The notes: generated by a model not told the origin, from the letters alone. 64,000 bases of DNA from Caulobacter rhizosphaerae (GCF_010977555.1 NZ_CP048815.1:372001-436000), one strand, 5' to 3'; positions 56,373 to 64,000 are shown, counted from the stretch's first letter. Numbers and translations are program-made.

Positions 56373-57164
56373 ATGGTCAAACACTCGATCGCCACCGCGC
56401 TCAGCGTCGGCGCCGTCCTCGCCTCGCTGGTCGCCGCGCCGCTGCCGGCCGCGGCCCAGTCCAAGGGGATCAGCGGCCTGTTCGGCTGCGAAGGCTCGGG
56501 CAAGAAGCAGGAGGGCGGGGCCCTGATCGGCGCCGCCGCCGGGGCCCTGGTCGGCCGCGCGGTCAGCAAGAATGAAAAGACCCTGGGCACGGTGCTGGGG
56601 GCCGCGGCCGGCGCGGCGGCGGGGGCCTATATCGGCTGCCGCATGCAGTCGACCGACCAGGCCATGGCCCAGCAGGCCACCAAGCGCGCCCTGGACAGCG
56701 GCCGTTCGGAGAGCTGGAGCAATTCGCGCACCGGCGCCTCGGGCCGCATCGACGTGGTCTCCTCGTCCTATGGCCCGCCGATCAGCGGCGAGACCCTGCG
56801 CTTCGAGCGCGGCGTCCAGACGCTGCGCAGCTACGACGCCGTCGGCGGCGATTACACCGCCCGCGGGACCGCCAACCTGCGCTCGAGCCCGTCGACCACC
56901 GGCAAGGTGGTGGGCAAGCTGTCGGCCGGCCAGCGGGTCGAGGTGCTGGGCGGCGCGCCCAACAGCAACTGGCTGCTGGTGGGCCGCGACGGCTACGGCG
57001 TCGGCTATGTCTCGGCCGCGCTGCTGAACCAGAGCGGCTATGGCCCGGAAGCCAGCTGCCGAATCATCAACGCCTCGATCAGCACCCGCAACGACCGCCC
57101 GACCACCGAGCGCTACAGCGCCTGCAAGGACGATCGCGGCGAGTGGCAGCTGACGGCGGCCTGA
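56373..57164 (+). CDS. Exported SH3-domain protein with glycine-zipper
   Basis: This 263-residue protein has a signal peptide (ending PLPAAAQS), a glycine-zipper segment GGALIGAAAGALVG followed by VLGAAAGAAAGAYIGCRM (about 48-90, a 17-kDa-surface-antigen-like membrane-associating module), and a bacterial SH3 domain (about 165-220): TARGTANLRSSPSTTGKVVG and QRVEVLGGAPNSNWLLVGRDGYGVGYVSAALL (in parts: QRVEVLGG, YGVGYVSAAL). SH3b domains bind peptidoglycan or wall peptides. It likely sits at the cell envelope. Confidence 0.85.
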   Translation: MVKHSIATALSVGAVLASLVAAPLPAAAQSKGISGLFGCEGSGKKQEGGALIGAAAGALVGRAVSKNEKTLGTVLGAAAGAAAGAYIGCRMQSTDQAMAQQATKRALDSGRSESWSNSRTGASGRIDVVSSSYGPPISGETLRFERGVQTLRSYDAVGGDYTARGTANLRSSPSTTGKVVGKLSAGQRVEVLGGAPNSNWLLVGRDGYGVGYVSAALLNQSGYGPEASCRIINASISTRNDRPTTERYSACKDDRGEWQLTAA

Positions 57165-57180
57165 TCCGAACCGGCAATGT

Positions 57181-57220
57181 CGCCATCCCGGACCGCCTCG
57201 GCGAGGCTTCCGGGATGGCG
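57181..57220. terminator. Cruciform-type terminator
   Basis: Twelve-bp arms CGCCATCCCGGA (57181-57192) and TCCGGGATGGCG (57209-57220) enclose an inner stem GCCTC/GAGGC. It lies between the convergent SH3 and DUF488 genes. Confidence 0.8.
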
Positions 57221-57239
57221 ACGAATTTCGCTGTCGCCC

Positions 57240-57674
57240 TCACAGATCCACCACCTCGCACTTCAGCCGGGCCCGGATCTCGTCGGCCACGATGGCCCGG
57301 TGGCAGCACCGGGCCTCGTGCTCGTAACAGAGCAGGGCGATAGGACCGTCCTCGGCCAGGGCCGTGGCCTCGCCCAGCGCCACCTGGGCGGCGGGCTCGG
57401 CCAGGTGGGCGTGGAAGATCGCGCGCATCTCGTCCGTTCGTCCCGCCCGGGCCGCCTCGCGGCCGGCCTTGGGCGTACCCAGCGGCCGCAGGTGAACGTA
57501 GTCGATCCCCTCGGCCCGGAGGCTGTTGCCCAGCATGGTCTTGGAAAAGCCCGGCCGGCGCGAGGCGGCCACGGCGCGGACGTCGACGACGGCCTTCACC
57601 CCCGCCGCCTTCAGGCGGCCGATCATGCCGTCCAGGGTGTCCAGCTCGTATCCGATGGTGGCCAGCGGCGGCAT
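57240..57674 (-). CDS. DUF488 family protein
   Basis: This 144-residue cytoplasmic protein starts at ATG 57674 (GGGAGA upstream). It has the DUF488 layout: ATIGYELDTLDGMIGRL at the N-terminus, VKAVVDVRAVAASRRPGFSKTML, a GIDYVHLRPLGTPK block, and the conserved C-terminal IALLCYEHEARCCHRAIVADEI, with Cys and His residues that could bind metal or act catalytically. Function is unknown. It is divergent from the alpha/beta hydrolase gene. Confidence 0.88.
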   Translation of the reverse strand: MPPLATIGYELDTLDGMIGRLKAAGVKAVVDVRAVAASRRPGFSKTMLGNSLRAEGIDYVHLRPLGTPKAGREAARAGRTDEMRAIFHAHLAEPAAQVALGEATALAEDGPIALLCYEHEARCCHRAIVADEIRARLKCEVVDL

Positions 57675-57774
57675 CAGCGCTCTCCCGGAACGGTTCTTTG
57701 GGGCTGCTCCATGGACGAGGTAACGCCGTGGGCCTAACTTAGGAACCAGCCGCCGCAACAGGAGCCCTTCCGCC

Positions 57775-58683
57775 ATGGACGCGGCCGTCTTCCGGGAACC
57801 TCGCCGACGCTTCATCCCGATCGCCAGCCGCGCCGGGGCCGGCGAGATGGCGGTGCTGGAATTCGGGCCCGCCGACCGCCCGGTGGACGTGGTCTTCGTC
57901 CATGCCAACGGCTTCAACGGCCAGACCTACCGCGCCTTGCTGGCCCCGCTGTCGGCCGGCCTGCGGATCCTGGCGGTCGACCAGCGCGGCCACGGCTCCA
58001 GCCGTCTCGCCGCCAATCCGGAGCGTCGGCGAAGCTGGCTGGACCTGCGCGACGACCTGCTGGCCCTGCTGGCCGCCCTCGACCAGGGGCCGGCGGTGCT
58101 GGCCGGCCATTCGATGGGCGGCACCGTCAGCCTGCTGGCCGCCGCCGCGGCGCCGGAAAAGGTGCGCGGCCTGGTGCTGCTGGACCCGGTGATCATGCCG
58201 CGGATCATGGCCTTCTACGCCCACATGCCCTGGACGTCCGGCGCGCTGTGGCGGCATCTGCCGCTGGTCCAGGGCGCGCTGCGCCGCCGCGCGGTGTTCG
58301 AAAACCGCGAGGCCGCCTTCGCCGCCTATCGCGGCCGCGGGGCGTTCAGGACCTGGCCCGAGACCATGCTGGCCGACTATGTCGGCGGCGGCTTCAAGGA
58401 TCGCGACGACGGCAAGGTCGAGCTGGCCTGCGCGCCGGCCTGGGAGGCCTCCAACTACAGCGCCCAGGCCCACGACCCCTGGCGGGCCATGGGCCGCATC
58501 CGCTGCCCGGCGCGGGTTCTGAAGGCCGAGAAGGGCTCGACCTGCCACGTCGGCGACGGCGCGGGCGTGATGCGCCGCCACCCTCACATCCGCGTCGAGA
58601 CGGTGGCCGGCGCCAGCCACTTCCTGCCGATGGAGCGCCCAGACCTGGCGCGCGAGGCGATCTTCGAGATGGCGGCGGGGTAG
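57775..58683 (+). CDS. Alpha/beta hydrolase
   Basis: This 302-residue hydrolase has the lid-containing alpha/beta fold. The oxyanion region is VVFVHANGFNGQTYRALL and RILAVDQRGHGSS; the nucleophile elbow is LAGHSMGGTVSLLA with Ser as nucleophile; the acid region follows in VRGLVLLDPVIMP; and the catalytic His lies in VAGASHFLPMERPDLA near the C-terminus. The HANGFNG start block occurs in lipase/esterase-like members. The substrate is unknown. It is single-gene, followed by an inverted repeat. Confidence 0.85.
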   Translation: MDAAVFREPRRRFIPIASRAGAGEMAVLEFGPADRPVDVVFVHANGFNGQTYRALLAPLSAGLRILAVDQRGHGSSRLAANPERRRSWLDLRDDLLALLAALDQGPAVLAGHSMGGTVSLLAAAAAPEKVRGLVLLDPVIMPRIMAFYAHMPWTSGALWRHLPLVQGALRRRAVFENREAAFAAYRGRGAFRTWPETMLADYVGGGFKDRDDGKVELACAPAWEASNYSAQAHDPWRAMGRIRCPARVLKAEKGSTCHVGDGAGVMRRHPHIRVETVAGASHFLPMERPDLAREAIFEMAAG

Positions 58684-58713
58684 GGCCTACCGATCCCCGT
58701 TGGGAGGCGAAAA

Positions 58714-58797
58714 CCTCGTCCTTCGACAGGCTCAGGATGAAGTTTTCGACTGCCGAGCCCGTAAAGGGTCCTCATCCTGAGCGTGTCGAAGGAGGAG
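58714..58797. repeat. Inverted repeat, CCTTCGACAGGCTCAGGATGA type
   Basis: The left arm (about 58714-58740) and right arm (about 58770-58797) are near-perfect reverse complements built on CTTCGACAxGCTCAGGATGA, with a loop of about 30 bases. It sits between the convergent hydrolase and thioesterase genes. The CTCAGGATGA core is shared with the element at 63300-63410. Confidence 0.7.
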
Positions 58798-58828
58798 GAC
58801 CGCGCGCCGCGCCCGACCGTCGTTCGGC

Positions 58829-59776
58829 CTACAGCGCCAGCCCCTTCACCGCCGCCTTGCCCAGTTCCGCCCGCGCCGCGTCGCTGATCTGCGCCACCCT
58901 GCGGGCGTCCAGGTCGAAGGTGACCGCCACGGCTTCGGACGTGCCCCAGGGCCGGCCGGTGGTCGGGTCCAGCATCCAGTGCACCACCCGCATGGCCGAG
59001 CCCTCGGTCCCGACCAGGCCGGAGCGCAGCTCGACCCGGTCGCCGGCCCGGGGCCAGGCCAGCTGGGCCAGACGGTATTCCAGGACCGCGCCGCCGACCC
59101 GTGCGGGGCGGGGCTCTGCGTGGGCGACGACGATGTCGCGGAACGGGCCGATGAAGGCGCCGATGCCGTCGGAGACCCGGCCGATGAACTGCTCCATGCG
59201 CATTCGTCCGAACACGTCGCAATCGGTCGGCGACAGGGCCCCCAGGCCGATGCGCTTGAGGTTCAGGGCCTCGGCGCGGGCTAGGCTGGCGGTCGGGGCG
59301 AACGGCGACAGGTCCAGGCTGCGCGCCCGGGCCTGGTCGGGCGGCTCGACCTGCAGCGCCGCCGCGCGCTCGTGGACGATGCGCGGCCAGGGAAAGGCCT
59401 CGCCTTCGCGCGGTGTGACATGGGCGATCGTTGTCTGAAAGGTCGCCGCCAGCTGGCCGGTCGCCGTGTGGACCAGGAGCTGCAGCACCCGGGCCTCGGT
59501 CTCGGAGATCGCCATCACCCCGCCCAGCATGTGCAGGGCCGCCCCGGCATGGGCCTCGCGCAGGAAGCGGATGTGCTGCTCGCGGACCATCAGGGTGGCG
59601 TTCGCCCAGGGCGAGAAGGCGTGTGGCAGGCCCAGCTCGGCGGCCAGCCCGGCCAGCCCCTCCATGGCCCGGGTGACGTAGAAGCGCACGTTCATGTGCC
59701 CCATCTCGTCGCAGTCCCAGGTGTTGACGCCGCCACGCCAGATCTCGACGCCGGGGAAGGTCTCGGTGGGCGTCAT
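58829..59776 (-). CDS. Double-hotdog acyl-CoA thioesterase-like protein
   Basis: This 315-residue protein is a tandem hotdog: the first domain opens WDCDEMGHMNVRFYVTRAMEG, with the catalytic Asp/His pattern DEMGHMNV of 4HBT thioesterases. The second opens LSPTDCDVFGRMRMEQFIGR, in which the equivalent CDVFGRM lacks the His. Two hotdog domains in one chain make a pseudo-dimer; the second is probably structural. It likely hydrolyses acyl-CoA or acyl-carrier thioesters. No pathway neighbour identifies the acyl group. Confidence 0.85.
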   Translation of the reverse strand: MTPTETFPGVEIWRGGVNTWDCDEMGHMNVRFYVTRAMEGLAGLAAELGLPHAFSPWANATLMVREQHIRFLREAHAGAALHMLGGVMAISETEARVLQLLVHTATGQLAATFQTTIAHVTPREGEAFPWPRIVHERAAALQVEPPDQARARSLDLSPFAPTASLARAEALNLKRIGLGALSPTDCDVFGRMRMEQFIGRVSDGIGAFIGPFRDIVVAHAEPRPARVGGAVLEYRLAQLAWPRAGDRVELRSGLVGTEGSAMRVVHWMLDPTTGRPWGTSEAVAVTFDLDARRVAQISDAARAELGKAAVKGLAL

Positions 59777-59856
59777 GGGCAGGCATCCTGGCGTGGAACG
59801 AGTGTTCGAACCCTAGCGGCGTTCGCCGGCTGTCCGCAATCGCCCCTTCCCCGCCG

Positions 59857-60579
59857 TCAGGACTTCCCGCCTGGCGGCTTCTCGCTTGCGGGCTTCTCGT
59901 CGAGGCTGAGCTCGCTGATATAGCCCATGACGCCGTGGTCGGGCCTTTCGCTGGTCGTGATCCGGACATAGCGGGCGGTGGTCTTCGGGAGGTCGAAATA
60001 CTGCCAGCCGTCGTTCGCCGCGACGTACAGGTTCAGGATCCGCACCTTGGCCAGCGGGCGGAACGGCCCGGTCAGGGCGTCGCCGGCGGCGATCTCGATC
60101 GTGGCGGGATTTTCGTCGGCCTTGGGGACCAGGATGCCGAAGCGGTCGAAGGTGGCTGGCCGGTCGTCCTGGAAGCCGAAGATGGCGAAGGCGTCGAGGA
60201 AGGTGATGGTCGTGCCCTGCGCCAGGACATCATCGTTGGCCGACGACCAGGCCTTGCTCGGCGCCGCGACCAGGCGCCCGCCGTATTGCGGCGACAGCAG
60301 GTTGCGGCCGGGCGGTCCGGTCAGGGGTAGTCCGCTGGGCGCCGCAGTGTCGGGCGGAGTGGGCGAGGCGAGGGACAAGGGGCTGGCGGTGGTCCCGGGC
60401 GCGGCGGTCGGCGCCACCACCGTCGCGGGCGACCGGTCCGAAGCGCCGCCGCCGATGACGCCGGCCTGGTGCAGTCCGACGACCAGGCCCGTTATCGCGG
60501 TGAGCAGGCCGGCGATGGCGCTCACGAGAACGGGCGTGCTGTGCCACCACGAGGTTTTGGCCGAGTCACGATCAGTCAT
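59857..60579 (-). CDS. Single-pass membrane protein with discoidin-like domain
   Basis: This 240-residue protein starts at ATG 60579 (GGGAGAG upstream). It has one membrane helix (about 17-40, VLVSAIAGLLTAITGLVVGL), a Ser/Thr/Pro/Ala-rich linker (about 45-90) and a beta-rich C-terminal domain (about 100-225). The latter resembles an F5/8 type C (discoidin) carbohydrate-binding fold: FAIFGFQDDRPATFDRFGILV, then YFDLPKTTARYVRITTS and GYISELSL. It could bind surface glycans. It lies 125 bp downstream of zur on the same strand. Confidence 0.65.
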   Translation of the reverse strand: MTDRDSAKTSWWHSTPVLVSAIAGLLTAITGLVVGLHQAGVIGGGASDRSPATVVAPTAAPGTTASPLSLASPTPPDTAAPSGLPLTGPPGRNLLSPQYGGRLVAAPSKAWSSANDDVLAQGTTITFLDAFAIFGFQDDRPATFDRFGILVPKADENPATIEIAAGDALTGPFRPLAKVRILNLYVAANDGWQYFDLPKTTARYVRITTSERPDHGVMGYISELSLDEKPASEKPPGGKS

Positions 60580-60653
60580 CTCGCTCTCCCAAAAGGCGGT
60601 GAAGCGGTGTCTCAATCGTAAAAAGTGTACAGACTTTAGCGAGGGCGCCTAGA

Positions 60654-60698
60654 GCATCGCTTTTGCGGAAAGCCGGCGTCCACTCTTCCGCGCGATGC
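60654..60698. repeat. Palindromic intergenic element (GCATCGC/GCGATGC)
   Basis: Nested arms GCATCGC (60654-60660) / GCGATGC (60692-60698) and GCGGAA (60665-60670) / TTCCGC (60686-60691). This AGAGCATCGC...GCGGAAA...TTCCGC...GCGATGC pattern is a widespread alphaproteobacterial repeat. It sits downstream of the zur gene. Confidence 0.75.
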
Positions 60699-60704
60699 CC
60701 CAGC

Positions 60705-61193
60705 CTAGGCTTCGCGGCAATCCGCGCAGAGCCCATGAGCCTCGATGGTCACGTCGGTCAGGGCGTAGCCTGCGGCGGCGCCGGCGGCGATGATCTCGGC
60801 GCTGGCCTTGGGCTCGATCTCGCGGGTGGCGCCGCAGCAGTCGCAGATCAGGAAGGCGGCGGCGTGGCCGTCGGCTTCCTTGCGGCAGGCGACATAGGCG
60901 TTGAGGCTCTCGATGCGGTGGGCGAAGCCCTGCTTCTCGAGAAAGTCCAGGGCCCTGTAGACGGTCGGCGGCTTGGCAGGCGGACCATCAATGGCGAAGC
61001 TGGCGATCAGGTCGTAGGCCTTCACGGGCTGGCCGGCCTGCAGCAACAGTTCCAGCACCCGGCGGCGCGGGGCGGTCAGGCGCTGGTCGACGGCGCCGCA
61101 GCGCGCCTCGGCGGCGTCGAGCTCGGCGGCGAGGGCCGAACCGGCGACGCCGTGGTTGTGGTGGTCGTGATCGCACGCGGCGTGATGGGCCAT
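60705..61193 (-). CDS. zur: Fur-family zinc uptake regulator (Zur-like)
   Basis: This 162-residue regulator starts at ATG 61193, although a TTG two codons upstream is possible. A His/Asp-rich head (MAHHAACDHDHHNHG) precedes a winged-helix DNA-binding domain: RLTAPRRRVLELLLQAGQPVKAYDLI and KPPTVYRALDFLEKQGFAHRIE (in parts: PTVYRALDFLEKQGFAHRI). The dimerisation half has the structural zinc cysteines in FLICDCCGA and GLCADCREA. The motif set fits Zur better than Fur. It would repress uptake genes when zinc is replete. A plausible target is the operator at 13063-13075. Confidence 0.88.
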   Translation of the reverse strand: MAHHAACDHDHHNHGVAGSALAAELDAAEARCGAVDQRLTAPRRRVLELLLQAGQPVKAYDLIASFAIDGPPAKPPTVYRALDFLEKQGFAHRIESLNAYVACRKEADGHAAAFLICDCCGATREIEPKASAEIIAAGAAAGYALTDVTIEAHGLCADCREA

Positions 61194-61245
61194 GGGCAAG
61201 AGGTAGAGGCCACAGGGGCCCGTTGCAACCGCGTCGGCGTTCCGG

Positions 61246-62019
61246 TCAGTACGGTCGCTGGGCCAGCACCGCCGCCTCAGCCGTGCAGCGGGCGGGATCA
61301 GGGACGAGGCCCGCCGTCCGGGCGGCGTCCAGTTCGCGGCCGACGGCGGCCAGGTCCGCGGTGAAGGCCGGCGAGCGCTCCAGGGTCCTGACCAGGGCGG
61401 CGGCGTTCAGCCGACCCGCCTCGACCGAGGAGGCGTTGTGCACGCCGCACACCACCCGGCTTTCGCCATAGGCCCTGGCGCGGGCCAGGATGGCGTCGGA
61501 CCGTTGCGGCTGGGCCTTGGCCAGGACCAGTCCCACCGTCCAGCCCCAGGTGGCGTGGCCGGAGGGGTAGTCGGGCGTCAAGGCGGTGACCAGGCCGCTG
61601 CGCACGCAGATCGCGCCCGGCTGCACCTGGTAGGGCCGCTTGCGGTCGTAGAGCCGCTTGGGCGCCGCCACAGCCGGTCGCACGTCGCGCCCGATCCGCC
61701 GTAGCAGCGCCGCCAGCCGAGGCGTGGCCTGGCGGCTGGGCGTCACGCCCAAGGCGCAGCTGTAGGCGTCCGCGATCGCGGCCTTGTGCGTGTCCTGCCT
61801 GGCCAGCGACCAGCGCGGGGTGTCCTTCAGCCGGCGGGTGGCCAGGAAGACGGCCCGGTCCCGCTGGTCGGCGGCGGACCCCGCCGGGGGAGGCGGCGGC
61901 ACGGCCTGGCGCGCGTCGTAGGCGCCCTTGGCCAGGTAGGGATCGGCCTGCGAGCCCGTCAGGCTGGCGCAGCCGGCCAGAGCCAGGGCGGTCATCCCGA
62001 TCATCAAGCCGACGCGCAT
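61246..62019 (-). CDS. Class A acid phosphatase-like lipoprotein (PAP2 superfamily)
   Basis: This 257-residue protein is a predicted lipoprotein (lipobox LALAGCAS, Cys17). It has the vanadium-haloperoxidase/PAP2 motifs: K121-x6-R128-P129, then PSGH (152-155) in DYPSGHATWGW, and SRVVCGVHNASSVEAGR with S187-R188 and H194. The Asp expected four residues after this His in class A acid phosphatases is Ser198 here. Substrates of this class are phosphomonoesters. The altered residue may change activity or reflect a subgroup. It starts directly after the terminator of the deoxyhypusine-synthase-like gene. Confidence 0.85.
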   Translation of the reverse strand: MRVGLMIGMTALALAGCASLTGSQADPYLAKGAYDARQAVPPPPPAGSAADQRDRAVFLATRRLKDTPRWSLARQDTHKAAIADAYSCALGVTPSRQATPRLAALLRRIGRDVRPAVAAPKRLYDRKRPYQVQPGAICVRSGLVTALTPDYPSGHATWGWTVGLVLAKAQPQRSDAILARARAYGESRVVCGVHNASSVEAGRLNAAALVRTLERSPAFTADLAAVGRELDAARTAGLVPDPARCTAEAAVLAQRPY

Positions 62020-62051
62020 GAAAAAGGTCCCCGAAGCGAACTTCGGGGACC
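62020..62051 (-). terminator. Terminator of deoxyhypusine-synthase-like gene
   Basis: Eleven-bp stem GGTCCCCGAAG (62026-62036) / CTTCGGGGACC (62041-62051), CGAA loop, followed on the minus strand by TTTTTC. It ends immediately before the acid phosphatase start. Confidence 0.92.
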
Positions 62052-62079
62052 CTGCAGTTTCAGGTCGTCCGTATCAAGC

Positions 62080-63132
62080 CTACTTGCCGAACAGCTTCTG
62101 CCAGCGCGGCTTTTCGCGGCCCTTCCAGTGCTCGCGGTGATAGGCGTCCGAGGCGATCAGCGGCACCACGGTGGTGGCCTCGGCGAACACCATCTGCTCG
62201 TAGGTGGTGTTGACCTTGCCCCACGAGGCGGCTTCCTTCAGCGTCGAGCTGCTGCAGGCGCCGTCGCGGACGTCGGCCACGGTGATCTGGACCGCGTACT
62301 TGTGCATGTCGGCCTCGACGCCGAGGATCTCGGCGCAGACGACGGTGTCCTGGGCGAAGTTCTTGGGCACGCCGCCGCCGACCATGAACAGGCCCGTGGT
62401 GCCGGCCGCGATCTTGATGTCAGTCAGTTCGCGGAAGTCCGCGACCGCGTCGATCATCAGATAGGGCTGCTTGGCGGCGATGCGTTCCTTCTGGTGCTTG
62501 ACCAGGCCAAAGCCGGCCGAGCTGTCGACGAAGGCCGGGCAGAAGATCGGCACGCCTTCTTCATAGGCGGTCTGGATCAGCGAGCCTTGCTTCTTGGCGT
62601 TGCCCTCGGACAGCCACTTGCCCATCTCCCAGATGAACTCGCGCGAGGAATAGGCGCGCGGCTCCAGGCGATTGCAGATCTCCAGGATCGTGTGGTCGCA
62701 GTTCTGGAGTTCTTCCTCGTCGATATAGGTGTCGTAGATGCGGTCGATGTAGTTGTCGCGCAGCACGTTGTCGTCGACGGGGCCGGCGGCCTGATAGTGC
62801 TTGAAGCCCAGGGCCTCGAAGAAGTCCATGTCGACGATCGAGGCGCCGGTGGCGACCACGGCGTCGATCATGCCGTTCTTCACCATGTCGCGGTAGACGT
62901 GCATGCAGCCGCCGGCCGAGGTGGAGCCGGCCAGGATCAGCCAGGGCGAGCAGGACTTGTCCTCCAGCGCCATGTTGAAGATGTCGGCGGCGCGGGCGGT
63001 GTCGCGCGAGCTGAACGACATCTTGCGCATGGAGTCGATGATCGGGCGGGCGTCGAACGACGTGATGTCGATATGCTCGACCACGTTCTGCAGCAGCTCG
63101 GCCTTCTGGTTGTTCGGAACGGGAGCGTTCAT
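62080..63132 (-). CDS. Deoxyhypusine synthase-family protein, probable homospermidine-type aminobutyltransferase
   Basis: This 350-residue protein belongs to the deoxyhypusine synthase fold. It contains LAGSTSAGGCMHVYRDM, VVATGASIVDMDFFEALG, TTGLFMVGGGVPKNFAQD and EAASWGKVNTTYEQMVFAEATTVVP (in parts: EAASWGKV, VFAEATTVVPLI). The Lys that forms the enzyme-imine intermediate in eukaryotic DHS is kept (about K306 in SWGK). Bacteria lack eIF5A, so the acceptor must be a polyamine or other amine; transfer of an aminobutyl group to putrescine to give homospermidine is the most likely reaction. The adjacent decarboxylase would supply the putrescine. Confidence 0.85.
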   Translation of the reverse strand: MNAPVPNNQKAELLQNVVEHIDITSFDARPIIDSMRKMSFSSRDTARAADIFNMALEDKSCSPWLILAGSTSAGGCMHVYRDMVKNGMIDAVVATGASIVDMDFFEALGFKHYQAAGPVDDNVLRDNYIDRIYDTYIDEEELQNCDHTILEICNRLEPRAYSSREFIWEMGKWLSEGNAKKQGSLIQTAYEEGVPIFCPAFVDSSAGFGLVKHQKERIAAKQPYLMIDAVADFRELTDIKIAAGTTGLFMVGGGVPKNFAQDTVVCAEILGVEADMHKYAVQITVADVRDGACSSSTLKEAASWGKVNTTYEQMVFAEATTVVPLIASDAYHREHWKGREKPRWQKLFGK

Positions 63133-63299
63133 CGCTTCGGTTTCCCTGACTTTGGACGCCCGTCGTTGAAACTGGCCGTCCACCGGGACGGAGCGACCGG
63201 TGGGGGCGATGGGTTCGCATCCAAACGCGCGAGCGGTCGATGCGGCGCGGGTTTAACGCACATTTGTCGCGACGCTTAGTGACGATTTCGCGTCGCGCG

Positions 63300-63410
63300 C
63301 CGTGCGTCCTTCGAGGCCCGCTATCGCGGGCGCCTCAGGATGAGGAATTCAGTGCAAGAAAGTCCTCATCCTGAGGTGCGAGCCGCAGGCGAGCCTCGAA
63401 GGACGCACGG
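63300..63410. repeat. Inverted repeat with 18-bp arms
   Basis: CCGTGCGTCCTTCGAGGC (63300-63317) pairs with GCCTCGAAGGACGCACGG (63393-63410). Inside, CCTCAGGATGAGGA pairs with TCCTCATCCTGAGG around 63332-63375. It fills most of the 299-bp gap between the two polyamine genes and is a larger relative of the element at 58714-58797. Confidence 0.85.
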
Positions 63411-63431
63411 CGGTCACGCTCTGGATTTCAA

Positions 63432-64000
63432 CTATCTACGCCGCCGCTTCTTGCCGGCCGCGCCCTTGGGGCGCGAGAAGCGGACGATCTTGCGTTCCTC
63501 GGCCTCGGGCCGGGGCGTGGCGATCGAGCGCTTGGCCAGGCCGTACATCGAGGCCATCGGGGCGTCCGAAACCTGGGCGATGTCGGTTTCCCCAAAGCCG
63601 TTGAAGCGGGTCGACATGGCCACGCCATAGGCGCCCAGCATGCCGATCTCGATGTAGTCGCCCTCGTCGACGCTTTCCGGCAGGTAGAACGGGCCGGGCA
63701 TGTGGTCGACGCTGTCGCAGGTGGGGCCGTAGAAGCGGAACGGCTTGAGGCCCTCTTCCACCACTTCGCCGTTCTTGCGGAACAGCTTGACCGGGAACGG
63801 CCATTTCATGTGGGCCGCGTCGAACAGCGAGCCGTACGAGCCGTCGTTCAGATAGAGCGCGTCGCCCTTCTTCAGCTCGACCTTGACCAGCAGGGACGAG
63901 GCCTCGGCCACCAGGGCCCGGCCGGGTTCGCACCACAGCTCGGTGGTCTCGTGGACCATCATGTCGGCGAAGCCCCGGTCGATGGCCGCCAGGTATTCGG
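63432..64000 (-). CDS. PLP-dependent ornithine/diamino-acid decarboxylase (partial)
   Basis: The gene runs off the window; only the C-terminal 189 residues are present, and the frame stays open to position 64000. The motifs are those of the fold-III (alanine-racemase-like) ornithine/lysine/diaminopimelate decarboxylases: ELWCEPGRALVAEAS, then YLNDGSYGSLFDAAH, the active-site FYGPTCDSVDHMPGPFYLP with the catalytic Cys-Asp, and MLGAYGVAMSTRFNGFG. The CDS(V/M)D segment favours ornithine decarboxylase over diaminopimelate decarboxylase. It would make putrescine for the downstream deoxyhypusine-synthase-like enzyme. The tail ends in a run of arginines. Confidence 0.9.
   Translation of the reverse strand, partial: EYLAAIDRGFADMMVHETTELWCEPGRALVAEASSLLVKVELKKGDALYLNDGSYGSLFDAAHMKWPFPVKLFRKNGEVVEEGLKPFRFYGPTCDSVDHMPGPFYLPESVDEGDYIEIGMLGAYGVAMSTRFNGFGETDIAQVSDAPMASMYGLAKRSIATPRPEAEERKIVRFSRPKGAAGKKRRRR

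Overview
The window is a high-GC chromosomal segment that looks like Caulobacter or a very close relative (Alphaproteobacteria, Caulobacterales). The evidence is the gene set and order: rplU-rpmA followed by obgE/cgtA-proB, sucCDAB plus lpdA, tandem exbD, TonB-dependent receptor uptake genes, a polyamine pair (deoxyhypusine-synthase-like gene next to an ornithine-type decarboxylase), strong GC3 bias and many short inverted repeats. There is no phage, plasmid, transposase, CRISPR array, tRNA or rRNA gene. Most of the segment is vertically inherited core sequence with a few lineage-specific genes.

Layout. 1-771 has no convincing gene but carries hairpins and a palindromic repeat. 772-6628 is a glycan-degradation block: a secreted GH92 alpha-mannosidase, a DUF6624 protein and a GH115 alpha-glucuronidase. 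6727-12103 is a translation/GTPase/proline block on the minus strand (rplU, rpmA, GNAT, obgE, proB, DUF3574 lipoprotein), interrupted by a plus-strand gene that looks like a degenerate HNH/NUMOD-type DNA-binding protein. 13063-14887 is a zinc-starvation unit: a Zur-like palindrome, a membrane protein and a COG0523 metallochaperone GTPase. The matching Zur/Fur regulator lies at 60705-61193. 15026-16089 holds two tandem exbD copies. 16326-20713 holds a WD40-type protein, CutC, a glycosylasparaginase, a membrane LytTR protein and a divergent DUF2306 protein.

20783-25374 is a compact uptake module: a TetR regulator, a candidate operator, a TonB-dependent receptor and an MFS permease. It is followed by a 1120-residue fusion of GH18-like, NodB deacetylase and GT2 synthase domains, probably an all-in-one exopolysaccharide enzyme. 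29144-38968 is the TCA cluster sucC-sucD-sucA-sucB ... lpdA, with a vapBC toxin-antitoxin pair and two small genes inserted before lpdA. 38979-46264 holds two orphan exported proteins, a chemoreceptor, a sulfatase, xerC and a DUF484 gene.

46415-57164 runs through priA, a DHA2 efflux pump, a TerC protein, an acyltransferase, a CHAP amidase, CorA, a pentapeptide-repeat protein, a dienoyl-CoA isomerase-like crotonase and an SH3 protein. 57240-64000 holds DUF488, an alpha/beta hydrolase, a double-hotdog thioesterase, a discoidin-like membrane protein, Zur, a class A acid phosphatase-like lipoprotein and the polyamine pair; the last gene is cut by the window edge.

Main themes are TonB-linked scavenging (exbD pair, receptor/permease module), zinc homeostasis split over two loci, central carbon oxidation, and cell-envelope or exopolysaccharide processing.
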